Part shown: positions 42,342-50,307 of the stretch, piece after piece
Layout: each line of letters begins with the position of its first letter
Numbering within the stretch: the stretch's first letter is position 1
From: Nitrospiraceae bacterium
GTDB taxonomy: Bacteria; Nitrospirota; Nitrospiria; Nitrospirales; Nitrospiraceae
DNA: 56,000 bases
NCBI GenBank assembly: GCA_009692155.1
Contig: SHZW01000015.1
Location: 1-56,000 of the forward strand
Reading direction: 5' to 3'
Made by a program: the position numbers and the translations under genes
Notes under the pieces: model-generated
Seen by the model: the letters and a program-made list of their open reading frames with translations, nothing else
What the model was told of the DNA's origin: nothing
Database searches by the model: none

Positions 42342-43367
42342 TCATCGCTGACTCAACTTGTGCACGAACTCCACGGTGGCCGCCACGCTCTCAACGGGTG
42401 TGTTCGGCAGGATTCCATGGCCGAGGTTGAAAATGTGGCCGGGCCGGCCGGCAGCGCGCCGGAGAATATCCTCCACCCGCCGTTCGATTTCATGCAACGG
42501 GGAAAATAACACCACCGGGTCGAGATTGCCCTGCACCGCGACATCATGGCCGATCTCAGTCCAGGCCTCATCCAGGTGCACGCGCCAGTCCACGCCGATC
42601 ACGGTCCCGCCGGCTTTCTTCATGAGCGTGAGCAGGCCCGCCGTACCGGTACCGAAATGAATCGTCGGGACGTTTTCATGCTTCAGCCCCTCGAAGATAA
42701 ACTGCACGTGCGGCAGCACATATTCAGCATAGTCGCCGGGCGACAGGCAGCCGACCCAGCTATCGAACAGTTGCACGGCCTGGGCACCGGCGCGAATCTG
42801 CCGGCGCAGGTAGCCGGTCACCACGCGGGCCAGTTTGTCCATGAGTTTGTGCCAGGCCTCCGGCTCGCGATACATGAATTGCTTGGTTGTGAGAAAACTC
42901 TTCGAGCCGCCGCCTTCGATTGCGTAGCTGGCCAGCGTGAACGGCGCGCCGGCGAACCCGATCAGCGGGACTTTCCCTACGAGCGCTTTGCGCGCCTGCT
43001 TGATCGCCTCTTCGACATATCGTAGTTCATCGCCGTCAATGATTTTCAATCGCTCCACCGCTGCACGGTCGCGGACGGGATTCTTGATGACCGGACCCTC
43101 CCCTTCCGTGAACGTGAGCGACAGCCCCATCGGCTCCAGCGGCAGCAGAATGTCGGCAAAAATGATGGCGGCGTCGAGCGAAAAACGGTCTATCGGCTGG
43201 AGCGTGACCTGTGCGGCCAGTTCGGGCGTCTTGCAAACATCCAGAATGGAATGCTTGGCGCGGATCGCCTGGTATTCCTGCATGTAGCGGCCGGCCTGCC
43301 GCATGAACCACACCGGCGTGCAGTCCACCGGTTCGCGGCGGCAGGCTTTGAGAAAACGATCGTTCAT
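42342..43367 (-). CDS. hemE: Uroporphyrinogen decarboxylase
   Basis: A 341-residue enzyme that decarboxylates uroporphyrinogen III to coproporphyrinogen III. N-terminal CTPVWFMRQAGRYMQEYQAIR, active-site Asp in AAIIFADILLPLEPMG, VQLFDSWVGCLSP, GVDWRVHLDEAW and the C-terminal FNLGHGILPNTPVESVA are all standard. First gene of the heme operon. Its start lies 80 bp from a scar of gene fragments. Confidence 0.96.
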   Translation of the reverse strand: MNDRFLKACRREPVDCTPVWFMRQAGRYMQEYQAIRAKHSILDVCKTPELAAQVTLQPIDRFSLDAAIIFADILLPLEPMGLSLTFTEGEGPVIKNPVRDRAAVERLKIIDGDELRYVEEAIKQARKALVGKVPLIGFAGAPFTLASYAIEGGGSKSFLTTKQFMYREPEAWHKLMDKLARVVTGYLRRQIRAGAQAVQLFDSWVGCLSPGDYAEYVLPHVQFIFEGLKHENVPTIHFGTGTAGLLTLMKKAGGTVIGVDWRVHLDEAWTEIGHDVAVQGNLDPVVLFSPLHEIERRVEDILRRAAGRPGHIFNLGHGILPNTPVESVAATVEFVHKLSQR

Positions 43368-43454
43368 GAATGTGGCATTTTAACGAGGTTCCGTATGAAT
43401 ATCTACTGCGAGACCGCTGCGGGCACGCGTCAGCGCGCGCATATGCGAGCGACA

Positions 43455-43541
43455 TTACCTGTTTAACTGCCAGATCGAAAAGTTCAACAGCAGCGCGAAG
43501 GAAACCCAGAGCAAGTAGGGGAGCAGCAATAGCCCGGCTGT
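43455..43541 (-). pseudogene. C-terminal fragment of a TspO/MBR family protein
   Basis: The last 28 codons read TAGLLLLPYLLWVSFALLLN and FSIWQLNR, the typical C-terminus of tryptophan-rich sensory proteins (PYLLWVSFA...IW.LN). Upstream of this the frame turns into the antisense of a photolyase fragment, so the rest of the gene is missing. Confidence 0.8.
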
Positions 43542-43553
43542 TACTGAGAAGGG

Positions 43554-43862
43554 TTGAAACACGACTTGGCGGCGAACAACGGCAATTGGCAATGGTGCGC
43601 GTCCACCGGTACCGATGCCATGCCCGGCTACCGGATCTTTAATCCCACGCTCCAGGCGAAAAAATTCGATCCTGATGGGGAGTACATCCGCGCCCACGTG
43701 CCGGAACTGCGGTCGGTTCCGGCCAAGCTGATCCACCAACCCGAACTCATGACCGCCGACGAGCAGGACCGATACGATTGCCGGTTGGGACACGACTACC
43801 CCGTTCAGGTCGTGGACCACAATCAAGCACGAAACGAGTACCTGCATGCCGAAAACCGTTAA
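43554..43862 (+). pseudogene. C-terminal fragment of a DNA photolyase
   Basis: The frame reads HDLAANNGNWQWCASTGTDA, then YRIFNPTLQAKKFDPDGEYIR and LGHDYPVQVVDHNQAR: the last third of the FAD-binding domain of class I photolyases, with the NxxxW and FNP marks. The N-terminal antenna domain and most of the FAD domain are absent. It ends 43 bp before the DUF523/DUF1722 gene, which neighbours photolyase in other bacteria (ybgA-phr in E. coli). Confidence 0.87.
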
Positions 43863-43905
43863 CCCCAGCTTGACTCCCGCAGCCACCTTGGGCACTGTGC
43901 GCCCC

Positions 43906-44862
43906 ATGACCGCCACACATCCTGTTCGCATCGGGATCAGCCGTTGTCTGCTCGGTGATGAAGTCCGCTACGACGGCGGGCACAAGCGGGATGCGTTTCT
44001 GGTTGACGTGCTCAGCCAGTTCGTCGAGTGGGTGCCGGTGTGCCCGGAGGTCGAGTCCGGGCTGGGCACGCCGCGCGAAGCCATGCGGCTCGTTGGCCAC
44101 GATAAAGGGCCGCGCCTCATCACGATCAAACACGGCACGGACTACACGCACGAGATGACGCGATTCTCCGAACGCCGGGTCCGCGAACTCGAGACGCTGG
44201 ACCTGTCGGGCTACGTGTTCAAGAAGGGTTCTCCAAGCTGTGGCGTCGAGCGGGTCCGTCTTTACAACCAACACGGCATGCCGACCCGAAACGGCGTCGG
44301 GCTCTTTGCACGCGCCTTCATAGAGCGGTTTCCGCTGATTCCGGTCGAGGAAGAAGGCCGGCTGAACGACCCCGTCCTGCGCGAGAACTTCATCGAGCGG
44401 ATGTTTTGTTACCGCCGGTGGCGAGACCTGATGGACGGCCGCGTGACGCGCGGCGCGATTGTCTCGTTTCATACCGCCCATAAATACCTGCTGCTCGCGC
44501 ACAGCCAAACCCATTACCAATCTCTGGGACGGCTTGTGGCCGATGCGAAGCGCCACGCCCCTTCCGAGCTGGCTCACCGCTACGGGGTGCTGTTCATGGA
44601 GGCGCTCGCGGTCAAGGCCACCGTGCGCAAACACGTCAACGTGCTGCACCATCTCGTCGGCTACTTCACGGCGCAGTTCTCTGCGGGCGAACAGGAGGAA
44701 TTGCACGGCGTGATCGGCGACTATCACAAGGGGCTGACGCCGCTGGTCGTTCCGCTGACCCTCGTCAGGCATTACGTCCGCCGGTTCGACATCGCGTACC
44801 TTCAGGGGCAGATCTATCTGAATCCCCATCCAAAAGAACTGATGCTGCGTAATCATGTGTGA
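43906..44862 (+). CDS. DUF523-DUF1722 protein (YbgA type)
   Basis: A 318-residue protein. The DUF523 part (about 1-150) has IGISRCLLGDEVRYDGGHKRD, CPEVESGLGTPREAMRLV and KKGSPSCGVERVRLY, with conserved cysteines that may bind a cluster. The DUF1722 part (about 195-315) has VSFHTAHKYLLLAHSQTHYQSLGRLVADA, the YbgA signature. ATG 43906 is used; the frame is open from 43846. Links to DNA photolyase and to UV response are known for this family in other genomes. Precise function unknown. Confidence 0.9.
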   Translation: MTATHPVRIGISRCLLGDEVRYDGGHKRDAFLVDVLSQFVEWVPVCPEVESGLGTPREAMRLVGHDKGPRLITIKHGTDYTHEMTRFSERRVRELETLDLSGYVFKKGSPSCGVERVRLYNQHGMPTRNGVGLFARAFIERFPLIPVEEEGRLNDPVLRENFIERMFCYRRWRDLMDGRVTRGAIVSFHTAHKYLLLAHSQTHYQSLGRLVADAKRHAPSELAHRYGVLFMEALAVKATVRKHVNVLHHLVGYFTAQFSAGEQEELHGVIGDYHKGLTPLVVPLTLVRHYVRRFDIAYLQGQIYLNPHPKELMLRNHV

Positions 44863-44893
44863 ACGGATGGTTCGCACTTGCAAAGGGTCGCAG

Positions 44894-45388
44894 ATGACAC
44901 ACAGGAAACACACGATTGCCGTCTTCTGCGGGCTGGCGTTGATGGCAGCAGTCGCCGGCGCGCCCGCGCAAGCCGCGGAGATCGAAGGCATTCAGTTTGC
45001 CGACCGCGTGCAAGCCGGCACGACCGCACTGGTGCTCACGGGCGTCGGCCTTGCGCGCTATCTCTTTTTCAAGGTGTACGTGACCGCATTGTATGTGAGT
45101 GACGGCATCCCGGCGGACAAGGTGCTGACCGACGTGCCGAAGCGGTTGGAACTGTCTTATTTTCAGAGCATCAAGGCCGGCGATTTCTCCACGGCCGCGG
45201 ATCAGGTCCTGCCGGACAACGTGCCGGACGACAAGAAGAACGGCGCGTGGGTCTATTCGGCCTTCGGTCCGGACGGCAAGCCTCTGGCCGAAGACTTCAA
45301 CAAATGCCGGGCCTGCCACGCGCCGCTGGTCCAGAAGGATTTCGTCCACCGGTACGACGAATACTTCGAGAAGCGCGGACGGATGTAA
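44894..45388 (+). CDS. Chimeric chalcone-isomerase-like / cytochrome P460-like exported protein
   Basis: A 164-residue protein with a signal peptide (to about 28, PAQAAEIEG). Residues 30-100 match the first half of bacterial chalcone-isomerase-like proteins (GTTALVLTGVGLARYLFFKVYVTALYV). From about 105 on the sequence is the end of a cytochrome P460-type protein (NGAWVYSAFGPDGKPLAEDFNKCRACHAPLVQKDFVHRY), with heme motif C138-R-A-C141-H142. Each part is only about half its family's usual length. Likely a fusion made by an in-frame deletion between neighbouring genes. Whether it binds heme is untested. Confidence 0.78.
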   Translation: MTHRKHTIAVFCGLALMAAVAGAPAQAAEIEGIQFADRVQAGTTALVLTGVGLARYLFFKVYVTALYVSDGIPADKVLTDVPKRLELSYFQSIKAGDFSTAADQVLPDNVPDDKKNGAWVYSAFGPDGKPLAEDFNKCRACHAPLVQKDFVHRYDEYFEKRGRM

Positions 45389-45409
45389 TAGACGCGGTTG
45401 ACACACTCT

Positions 45410-45438
45410 GCGGCCGGGAAGGAACATCGCCCGGCCGC
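45410..45438. repeat. Strong GC hairpin after the P460-like gene
   Basis: GCGGCCGGG (45410-45418) pairs with CCCGGCCGC (45430-45438). It begins 22 bp after the stop codon. No T-run, so possibly a pausing or mRNA-protecting structure. The stretch 45439-45629 contains no supported gene. Confidence 0.5.
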
Positions 45439-45629
45439 ACGCTCTCGCGCCATGAGAAACCCGGCAATGCCTTCGCAAGACTTCGCCACCGTCAAGCCTG
45501 GATCTCTGGCGCCCTCGACCTGCCTGGCCATACAGTCACAAGCCTGCTGATTCTGGCTTCCGTCTGGGGTATCCTCATGCCGGCGCTCCTGCGTCTGAGG
45601 AACAGGATGGCATTCCAGACACTTCACGC

Positions 45630-46427
45630 GTGATGACATCGTCCGATCCACCATTGATTATTCTCGGCACCGGCTATACCGGACGCGTGCTATTCCGGCA
45701 GGCCAAGGCCGAGGGCCGCATCGTCTTCGCCGCCAGCCGCGTGCCGGAGAAAAATCTCACGGGCATTCCCCCCGAGCAGCGCCTCCGATTCGATCTCGAT
45801 CGTGCCGGAACGTGGGACGCAATCCCCGCGCAGGCGGACGCGGTCTGGACCTTTCCGGCCGTTCCGGTGGATACCGCCTGCGCCTTTGGCGAACAGGTCG
45901 CCCCTCGCCTGCGACGTCTTGTGGTGCTCGGCGCGACATCCGCCTACGACGGCTCGCCCCAGGCCGTGCGCGGCGAACCGGTGGATGAAACCGCTCCCGT
46001 CGATCGCACGATCGCCCGCGTGCAGGGTGAGGAATCCCTGCGCGAACGCTACGGCGCAATCGTGTTGCGCGTAGCCGGCATCTACGGTCCTGGGCGCAAT
46101 CCATTGGATTGGATTCGCCAAGGGCGCGTTGGCTATTCCCATCGCTTCGTGAACCTGATCCATGTCGAAGACCTGGCCGCGATCATCTTACAGTCCCTGG
46201 AAGACGGCGTGCCTGGCGATACATATAATGTCAGCGACGGCACACCGCGGCGCTGGTCGGAAATCATGGACGCCGCCGCCACGCGCTGGGGAACCGGCAA
46301 GCCGCTGCCAGCCGATCCCACGCCAGGCAAGCGGATCAGCAATCGGAAACTGCTGGCGGAGTTGGGTTATACTCTTCGCTATCCGGACCTCTACAAGGCA
46401 ATGGAAGAATTGGAGCAGCCAGGATGA
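45630..46427 (+). CDS. NAD(P)-dependent epimerase/dehydratase family protein
   Basis: A 265-residue extended short-chain dehydrogenase. The Rossmann start is LIILGTGYTGRVLFRQAKAEG (GxGYxG form as in YeeZ-type proteins), with LVVLGATSAYDGS, a GIYGPGRNPLDWIRQG sugar-epimerase-like loop and HVEDLAAIILQSLE. The YxxxK pair is not obvious (ESLRERYGAIVLR). Substrate unknown. It overlaps the next gene by 4 bp (ATGA). GTG 45630 and ATG 45633 are both possible starts. Confidence 0.82.
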   Translation: MMTSSDPPLIILGTGYTGRVLFRQAKAEGRIVFAASRVPEKNLTGIPPEQRLRFDLDRAGTWDAIPAQADAVWTFPAVPVDTACAFGEQVAPRLRRLVVLGATSAYDGSPQAVRGEPVDETAPVDRTIARVQGEESLRERYGAIVLRVAGIYGPGRNPLDWIRQGRVGYSHRFVNLIHVEDLAAIILQSLEDGVPGDTYNVSDGTPRRWSEIMDAAATRWGTGKPLPADPTPGKRISNRKLLAELGYTLRYPDLYKAMEELEQPG

Positions 46428-46936
46428 AGCGGGCCATCGTGTTGGTGGGGCACGGAGGGGTGCCGAAAGATTATCCGCATGACCTCGTCCGAAAACTCAA
46501 GCAGCTCGAAGCCCAGCGGCGCGCGGCGGGCAAACCGATGTCGCCGGAAGAACAGGAACTGGATCAGAAGATCCGGCGCTGGCCGAGGACGCCGAAGACC
46601 GATCCGTACAAAGAAGGGCTGGAATCTCTGGCCGCCCAGCTGCGCCCTCTCTTAAAGAGAGAACGGCTCGCCATCGCGTACAACGAATTCTGTGCGCCGA
46701 CTCTTGATGAGGCTGTTGAAGAATTAATCAAGGAAGGAACATGGGACATCACGGTGGTCTCGTCCATGTTCACCGCCGGCGGCTCGCATGCCGAGATTGA
46801 GATTCCGGAAACCGTCGACAAGCTGAAGCATACCCATCCGAATGCCACCATCCGCTACGCCTGGCCCATCGACCAGCACCTCGTGGCCGGCATGCTGGCC
46901 ACGCACCTCAAGCAGTTCCACCATCGGAAGGCCTGA
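46424..46936 (+). CDS. CbiX/sirohydrochlorin chelatase-like protein
   Basis: A 170-residue protein: MKRAIVLVGHGGVPKDYPHDLV has the metal-binding His of CbiX-type chelatases (VGHGxxP), and the C-terminal half has YNEFCAPTLDEAVEELIKEGTWDITVVSSMFTAGGSHAEIEIPETV, with the usual second His (GGSH). An inserted charged helix (28-70) is unusual. It may insert cobalt, iron or nickel into a tetrapyrrole. Translation is coupled to the dehydrogenase upstream. The heme operon is 3 kb away on the other strand. Confidence 0.82.
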   Translation: MKRAIVLVGHGGVPKDYPHDLVRKLKQLEAQRRAAGKPMSPEEQELDQKIRRWPRTPKTDPYKEGLESLAAQLRPLLKRERLAIAYNEFCAPTLDEAVEELIKEGTWDITVVSSMFTAGGSHAEIEIPETVDKLKHTHPNATIRYAWPIDQHLVAGMLATHLKQFHHRKA

Positions 46937-46940
46937 CGGG

Positions 46941-47408
46941 CTAGACCCACTCCGAATCCGACCGGTCCCGCGTCGAACGGACCTGCGAACTCAATGCGTC
47001 GCGGAGCGCCTGGCTGTCGCGATCGAGTTCCCGCGCCTCGCCGTCGGACAGCATCCGGGCATCCTCCGGCGCCAGCTCGATGCGATAGTGGTTCTTTTGA
47101 ATGGAGAACCACTCAATGTACGGATGCGGGGCGAGATTCGGATGCGGATCGAATGAGATGAGGTTCACTTCGCCGACCTGCGGATTGTCCATGTCGCCGA
47201 TTACGTCCCCGGCCATATCTTCGTCCTCGAACTTGGGATTGCTGAACCGGATGGCCTTGCCGGCGATCTCGCCGCGGAAGTCACCCTTGAGATAAAGATC
47301 CACCGTTCCGATCACCGCGAAGGTGATCCGCCCGACGACGCAGCCCTCCACACGATTATCAAGCCATCCTTCCTTGACCCATCTGCTGTTCCCAAATTTC
47401 TGCGCCAT
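46941..47408 (-). CDS. Conserved hypothetical protein
   Basis: A 155-residue soluble protein, MAQKFGNSRWVKEGWLDNRVEGCVVGRITFAVIGTVDLYLKGDFRGEIAGKAIRFSNPKFED, with a beta-rich N-terminal half, a central DPHPNLAPHPYIEWFSIQKNHYRIEL and a charged helical tail. No family recognised. It lies between the CbiX-like gene (convergent) and the DMT transporter gene (same strand, 10 bp). Confidence 0.7.
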   Translation of the reverse strand: MAQKFGNSRWVKEGWLDNRVEGCVVGRITFAVIGTVDLYLKGDFRGEIAGKAIRFSNPKFEDEDMAGDVIGDMDNPQVGEVNLISFDPHPNLAPHPYIEWFSIQKNHYRIELAPEDARMLSDGEARELDRDSQALRDALSSQVRSTRDRSDSEWV

Positions 47409-47418
47409 CGTGTTCCGA

Positions 47419-48288
47419 TCAGGGCGTGATAGGTGAGTGTGTAGGGACCGTGGCAGAGGCCGAGGCGGGTGCGGTGCTGCCGAGAATCACCGCCGCCAGG
47501 ATCAACGCGCTCCCGATCCAGCCCTGCGCGCTCATCTGCTCGCCGAGAAAATACCAGGACAGCCAGGCGGCAAAAGCCGGTTCCAGAGAAAAAATCAGTG
47601 CCACCTGCTGCGCCGGCATTACCCGCTGCGCCCACACCTGCACGGCAAAGGCGCCTGTCGCCAATCCTCCCGTCACGCCCAGCCCCACCAGCAACACACC
47701 GGTCGGTGCAATCTGTTCCCAGGCCGGCCCCTCGATCAGCATGGCCGGCCCAAGCAGCAGGGTCACGAGAATCATCTGCCAGAGAAAAAACAGGGCGGCC
47801 TCCCCGCGACGCGAAAAGGCTTCCATGCAGGCGATGTGCGCGGCAAAGGCCACGGCACAGGCCAGCGTCCAGAGGTCCCCGACGTTCATGTCCATCGAGG
47901 GAGTGACCAGAAACCAGAGGCCTGCCAGCGCCAGCGCCGCTGAGAACCACGCGCGACCCTGAAACCGGCGCAGGAAGAGCGGCACGAAAATCACATACAG
48001 CACCGTGATGAACGCCGAATTGGACGCGGTGGTGTACTGCAAGCCGACGGTTTGCGTGACGTAGCCGAGAAAAAGAAAAATCGTCGCGATGCCGCTCATG
48101 CGCAGCAGGTCGCGATCGACCCGCAGCTTCCCGCCGGCAAGAAGATAGACGCCGACGGCGAGGATCGTGCCGAGGAGAAACCGCAGAAACATGAACGAAA
48201 AGGGAGGGCTCTGCGCAAGGGCGGCTTTGGTGGCGGGAAACGTCGCGCCCCAGATCAGAGTGGTGAGAATGAGCGCGAAGCGGGGCAT
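47419..48288 (-). CDS. DMT/EamA-family transporter
   Basis: A 289-residue membrane protein with ten hydrophobic segments in two EamA repeats. The first is FALILTTLIWGATFPATKAALAQ...FLRFLLGTIL; the second starts at WTLACAVAFAAHIACMEAFSRR and ends QQVALIFSLEPAFAAWLSWYFLGE. Substrate unknown; family members export metabolites or amino acids. The C-terminus has a short Ala/Pro/Thr tail. Confidence 0.9.
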   Translation of the reverse strand: MPRFALILTTLIWGATFPATKAALAQSPPFSFMFLRFLLGTILAVGVYLLAGGKLRVDRDLLRMSGIATIFLFLGYVTQTVGLQYTTASNSAFITVLYVIFVPLFLRRFQGRAWFSAALALAGLWFLVTPSMDMNVGDLWTLACAVAFAAHIACMEAFSRRGEAALFFLWQMILVTLLLGPAMLIEGPAWEQIAPTGVLLVGLGVTGGLATGAFAVQVWAQRVMPAQQVALIFSLEPAFAAWLSWYFLGEQMSAQGWIGSALILAAVILGSTAPASASATVPTHSPITP

Positions 48289-48301
48289 GGCTTGAAGTGA
48301 A

Positions 48302-48358
48302 CTATGAAGGATGAACGATGAATGTGGGAATCAATTTTCCGCCATTCATCGTTCTACG
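48302..48358. repeat. 7-nt-periodic palindrome E10
   Basis: Left units CTATGAA, GGATGAA, CGATGAA; right arm CCATTCATCGTTCTACG is their complement. It lies upstream of the DMT transporter gene and downstream of the 48370-48573 gene, both on the minus strand. Confidence 0.75.
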
Positions 48359-48369
48359 TTTCTGCGCGG

Positions 48370-48573
48370 TTACGGTTTACAGACCGGACAAATGCGCTGG
48401 ATGGACGTCCCCGTTTGCTCCATCGCTGCCAGGGCCCGTTCCTTGTCGGGATAGTCGAACCATCCCCCTTCCCAGAAATCTGTCCGGATGAAATTGGACG
48501 GGACTTCCGCGCAGCGCTCGCGGTGCAGCGTCGTCCGATCAATCGCGTGTGCAATATGCAGCCAGTAGACCAT
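48370..48573 (-). CDS. Small hypothetical protein (67 aa)
   Basis: MVYWLHIAHAIDRTTLHRERCAEVPSNFIRTDFWEGGWFDYPDKERALAAMEQTGTSIQRICPVCKP. Two Cys in the C-terminal CPVC and one in HRERC could bind a metal. The frame is open to 48660, but that extension covers a repeat arm. No clear ribosome site before 48573. Moderately supported by composition. Confidence 0.5.
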   Translation of the reverse strand: MVYWLHIAHAIDRTTLHRERCAEVPSNFIRTDFWEGGWFDYPDKERALAAMEQTGTSIQRICPVCKP

Positions 48574-48606
48574 GGTGTTGCGCTTTTCGGAGAAGTACGA
48601 TTTAGT

Positions 48607-48664
48607 GATTTGGCGATCTGGTGAAGTGAAGAGTTGCCCTAATTCCCACCAATTCACCAAATCA
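48607..48664. repeat. 7-nt-periodic palindrome E11
   Basis: Left arm GATTTGG, CGATCTG, GTGAAGT; right arm CCACCAA, TTCACCA, AATCATC. The outer ends GATTTGG and CCAAATC pair fully. Confidence 0.65.
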
Positions 48665-48668
48665 TCCT

Positions 48669-48696
48669 TGAAACCCGTCGCCTGCGACGGGTTTCA
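48669..48696. repeat. Perfect 12-bp hairpin at a gene end
   Basis: TGAAACCCGTCG (48669-48680) pairs with CGACGGGTTTCA (48685-48696) with a 4-nt loop. The stop codon of the 48694-48882 gene lies in the stem. No T-run on the minus strand. Confidence 0.6.
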
Positions 48697-48882
48697 CGGC
48701 AAGAGCTGCCACTCATCCTTTTCGATGAAGACCCTGACGCCGGTCTGAAGTTTCTTGACGTCGTCCTTCTCAAACAGCTTGAAATATCGATCGATCCGGT
48801 CCGGCTCGTCAATCCGCTCTTCCTGCATCATCCCACTGGTCAACTTATACCGACGAATCAACAACGGCATGGAACCCCACAT
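48694..48882 (-). CDS. Small hypothetical protein (62 aa)
   Basis: MWGSMPLLIRRYKLTSGMMQEERIDEPDRIDRYFKLFEKDDVKKLQTGVRVFIEKDEWQLLP. A charged, helical middle part with a beta ending. ATG 48882 has GGAG 10 nt upstream; ATG 48870 is an alternative. No family recognised; support is coding-like composition and the hairpin at its stop. Confidence 0.5.
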   Translation of the reverse strand: MWGSMPLLIRRYKLTSGMMQEERIDEPDRIDRYFKLFEKDDVKKLQTGVRVFIEKDEWQLLP

Positions 48883-48952
48883 TCAAACCCGTCTCCACGT
48901 GGACGGACGCTGTAAGATACTCGACCGTCCACGCCGCGGTCAAGACGGCCCG

Positions 48953-49071
48953 AGTAAAAAGTGAAACGTGAAAAGTGAAAGGCCTAAGAGGGTGCCCAGG
49001 GGGTCGCAAGTCGCTTCTCCCCCTCATTTCTGCCTTATTTACCTTTTACCTTTAACTTTTTACTTTTCACC
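48953..49071. repeat. 7-nt-periodic palindrome E12
   Basis: Left units AAAAGTG, AAACGTG, AAAAGTG, AAAGGCC; right arm (reverse strand GTGAAAAGTAAAAAG) complements them. A GC-rich loop of about 45 nt separates the arms. It lies in the divergent gap upstream of the fmdB gene. Confidence 0.8.
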
Positions 49072-49104
49072 TGTCCCTCAGTCGCATCTGCCCTGCAATT
49101 CGGC

Positions 49105-49110
49105 TATAAT
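49105..49110 (+). promoter_or_regulatory. Candidate -10 box of the fmdB-like operon
   Basis: TATAAT 30 nt before the ATG at 49141. GGGAGGG follows as ribosome site. It directly follows repeat E12; no clear -35 box is seen. Confidence 0.45.
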
Positions 49111-49140
49111 TTGAGCACAGGTTGGGAGGGCCTATCTCCA

Positions 49141-49470
49141 ATGCCGATGTACGAATACCGGTGCGAGGGCTGCGGCGAAGGATTTGAAATCGTCCAGCCG
49201 ATGAGCGCCCGATCCGAGGACACCGCCTGTCCCCACTGCCAGGCCAAGAAGGCGGTGCGCCTCCTGTCGGCCTTTGCCTCGAAAATTGTGGGTACCCATA
49301 AGACAGGATTCAAGGAAATAAAAGCCTACGACATGCTGGGCGAACGGATGGACAAGTTCAAAAAACTGCCGCCGGCCCTGGGCAAGCGGACGGCCCCCCC
49401 CACACCTACCCCGACCGACATCGTCGGTGACGCCGGTGGCGTCGGTAACGGAGGCGCTGGCTCAACCTGA
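49141..49470 (+). CDS. FmdB family zinc-ribbon protein
   Basis: A 109-residue protein. MPMYEYRCEGCGEGFEIVQPM and ACPHCQAKKAVRLLSAF are the two halves of the FmdB CxxC...CxxC zinc ribbon. The remaining tail (50-109) is flexible and Pro/Thr/Gly-rich. FmdB is named after a putative regulator of formamidase, but the function of most members is unknown. The next gene starts 1 nt after its stop codon (TGACATG). Confidence 0.9.
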   Translation: MPMYEYRCEGCGEGFEIVQPMSARSEDTACPHCQAKKAVRLLSAFASKIVGTHKTGFKEIKAYDMLGERMDKFKKLPPALGKRTAPPTPTPTDIVGDAGGVGNGGAGST

Positions 49471-49471
49471 C

Positions 49472-50296
49472 ATGCACGCCCTCGCGTTCGCGCTCCTCTG
49501 GACAGGCCTGCTGCTCGCCAACACGCCCCCGCTCTTCGCCGGGGACACGACGGGACACATCGTCATTGCCGGGAATGGCCCGGAAGCCGCCACGATCGAG
49601 AAGCTCGCCCGGGCCTTCGAAAAGGCCAACCCCCGCGTCTACGTGGACATCCAGTGGAACGAAAATTCCAAGCCGCTCGAGCTGGTCAAAAACGGTCGGG
49701 CGCAGATCGCCGTGACGGGCAAGGAGGACCCGGCCCTCCAGGCGTTGCAGATCGGCTGGGACGGCATCGCCATCATGGTCAATCTTTCCAATCACACCAG
49801 GGAGCTCACCACGCAGCAGGCGGCGCAATTGTTTACGGGAAAGATCAGGACGTGGTCCGAGTTGGGCGGACCGGATACACGGGTGCTGCTGCTCGATCGC
49901 CCCAGGAATCGGAACATTCGCGACACGTTCGAACAGCAGCTCGGCATTGCGGGCCAGATTCCCGAATCTGCCCAGGTGATCAAAGCCGACGACAAGGTCA
50001 TCAAGACCGTCGTGGGCACGCTCCCGCCCTTGTCGGCTGTGACGTTTATTTCAATGGGCCCGGCGCTGGAAGCTGTCGCCTCGGGTGTCGCCGTCCGCCT
50101 CTTGCAAGTGGACAAGGTTGAACCGGAAGAGCCGACGGTGAAAAACGGCCGGTACGCGCTCCGCCGTCCGGTTCTGCTGCTCAGTAAAAAAGAGACGAAT
50201 CCGACGGTGGATGCGTTCGCCGCCTTTGCGCTGTCGCCGGACGGACAAAAGATCCTGGATATCGAAGGCTATACGCCGCTGGAACAGAAGAACTAG
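49472..50296 (+). CDS. Periplasmic phosphate-binding-like (PstS superfamily) protein
   Basis: A 274-residue exported solute-binding protein. The signal peptide ends near LFAGDT. The PBP-like fold follows: GHIVIAGNGPEAATIEKLARAFEKANPRVYVDIQW, GRAQIAVTGKEDP, the IMVNLSN strand, LFTGKIRTWSELGGPDTRVLLLDRPRN and GQKILDIEGYTPL at the end. No ABC transporter genes are next to it, so it may serve as a sensor or scavenger. Co-transcribed with fmdB and the following IPT/TIG gene (11-bp gap). Confidence 0.85.
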   Translation: MHALAFALLWTGLLLANTPPLFAGDTTGHIVIAGNGPEAATIEKLARAFEKANPRVYVDIQWNENSKPLELVKNGRAQIAVTGKEDPALQALQIGWDGIAIMVNLSNHTRELTTQQAAQLFTGKIRTWSELGGPDTRVLLLDRPRNRNIRDTFEQQLGIAGQIPESAQVIKADDKVIKTVVGTLPPLSAVTFISMGPALEAVASGVAVRLLQVDKVEPEEPTVKNGRYALRRPVLLLSKKETNPTVDAFAAFALSPDGQKILDIEGYTPLEQKN

Positions 50297-50307
50297 GGAG
50301 GAAATTT

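Noticed and set aside
43455-43931. A 158-codon membrane protein on the minus strand
   Set aside because: Only the last 28 codons match TspO. The rest is the antisense of the photolyase fragment and of the start of the next gene.
45452-45550. Short frame (about 32 codons) after the P460-like gene
   Set aside because: No ribosome site, no family resemblance and too short to support as a gene.
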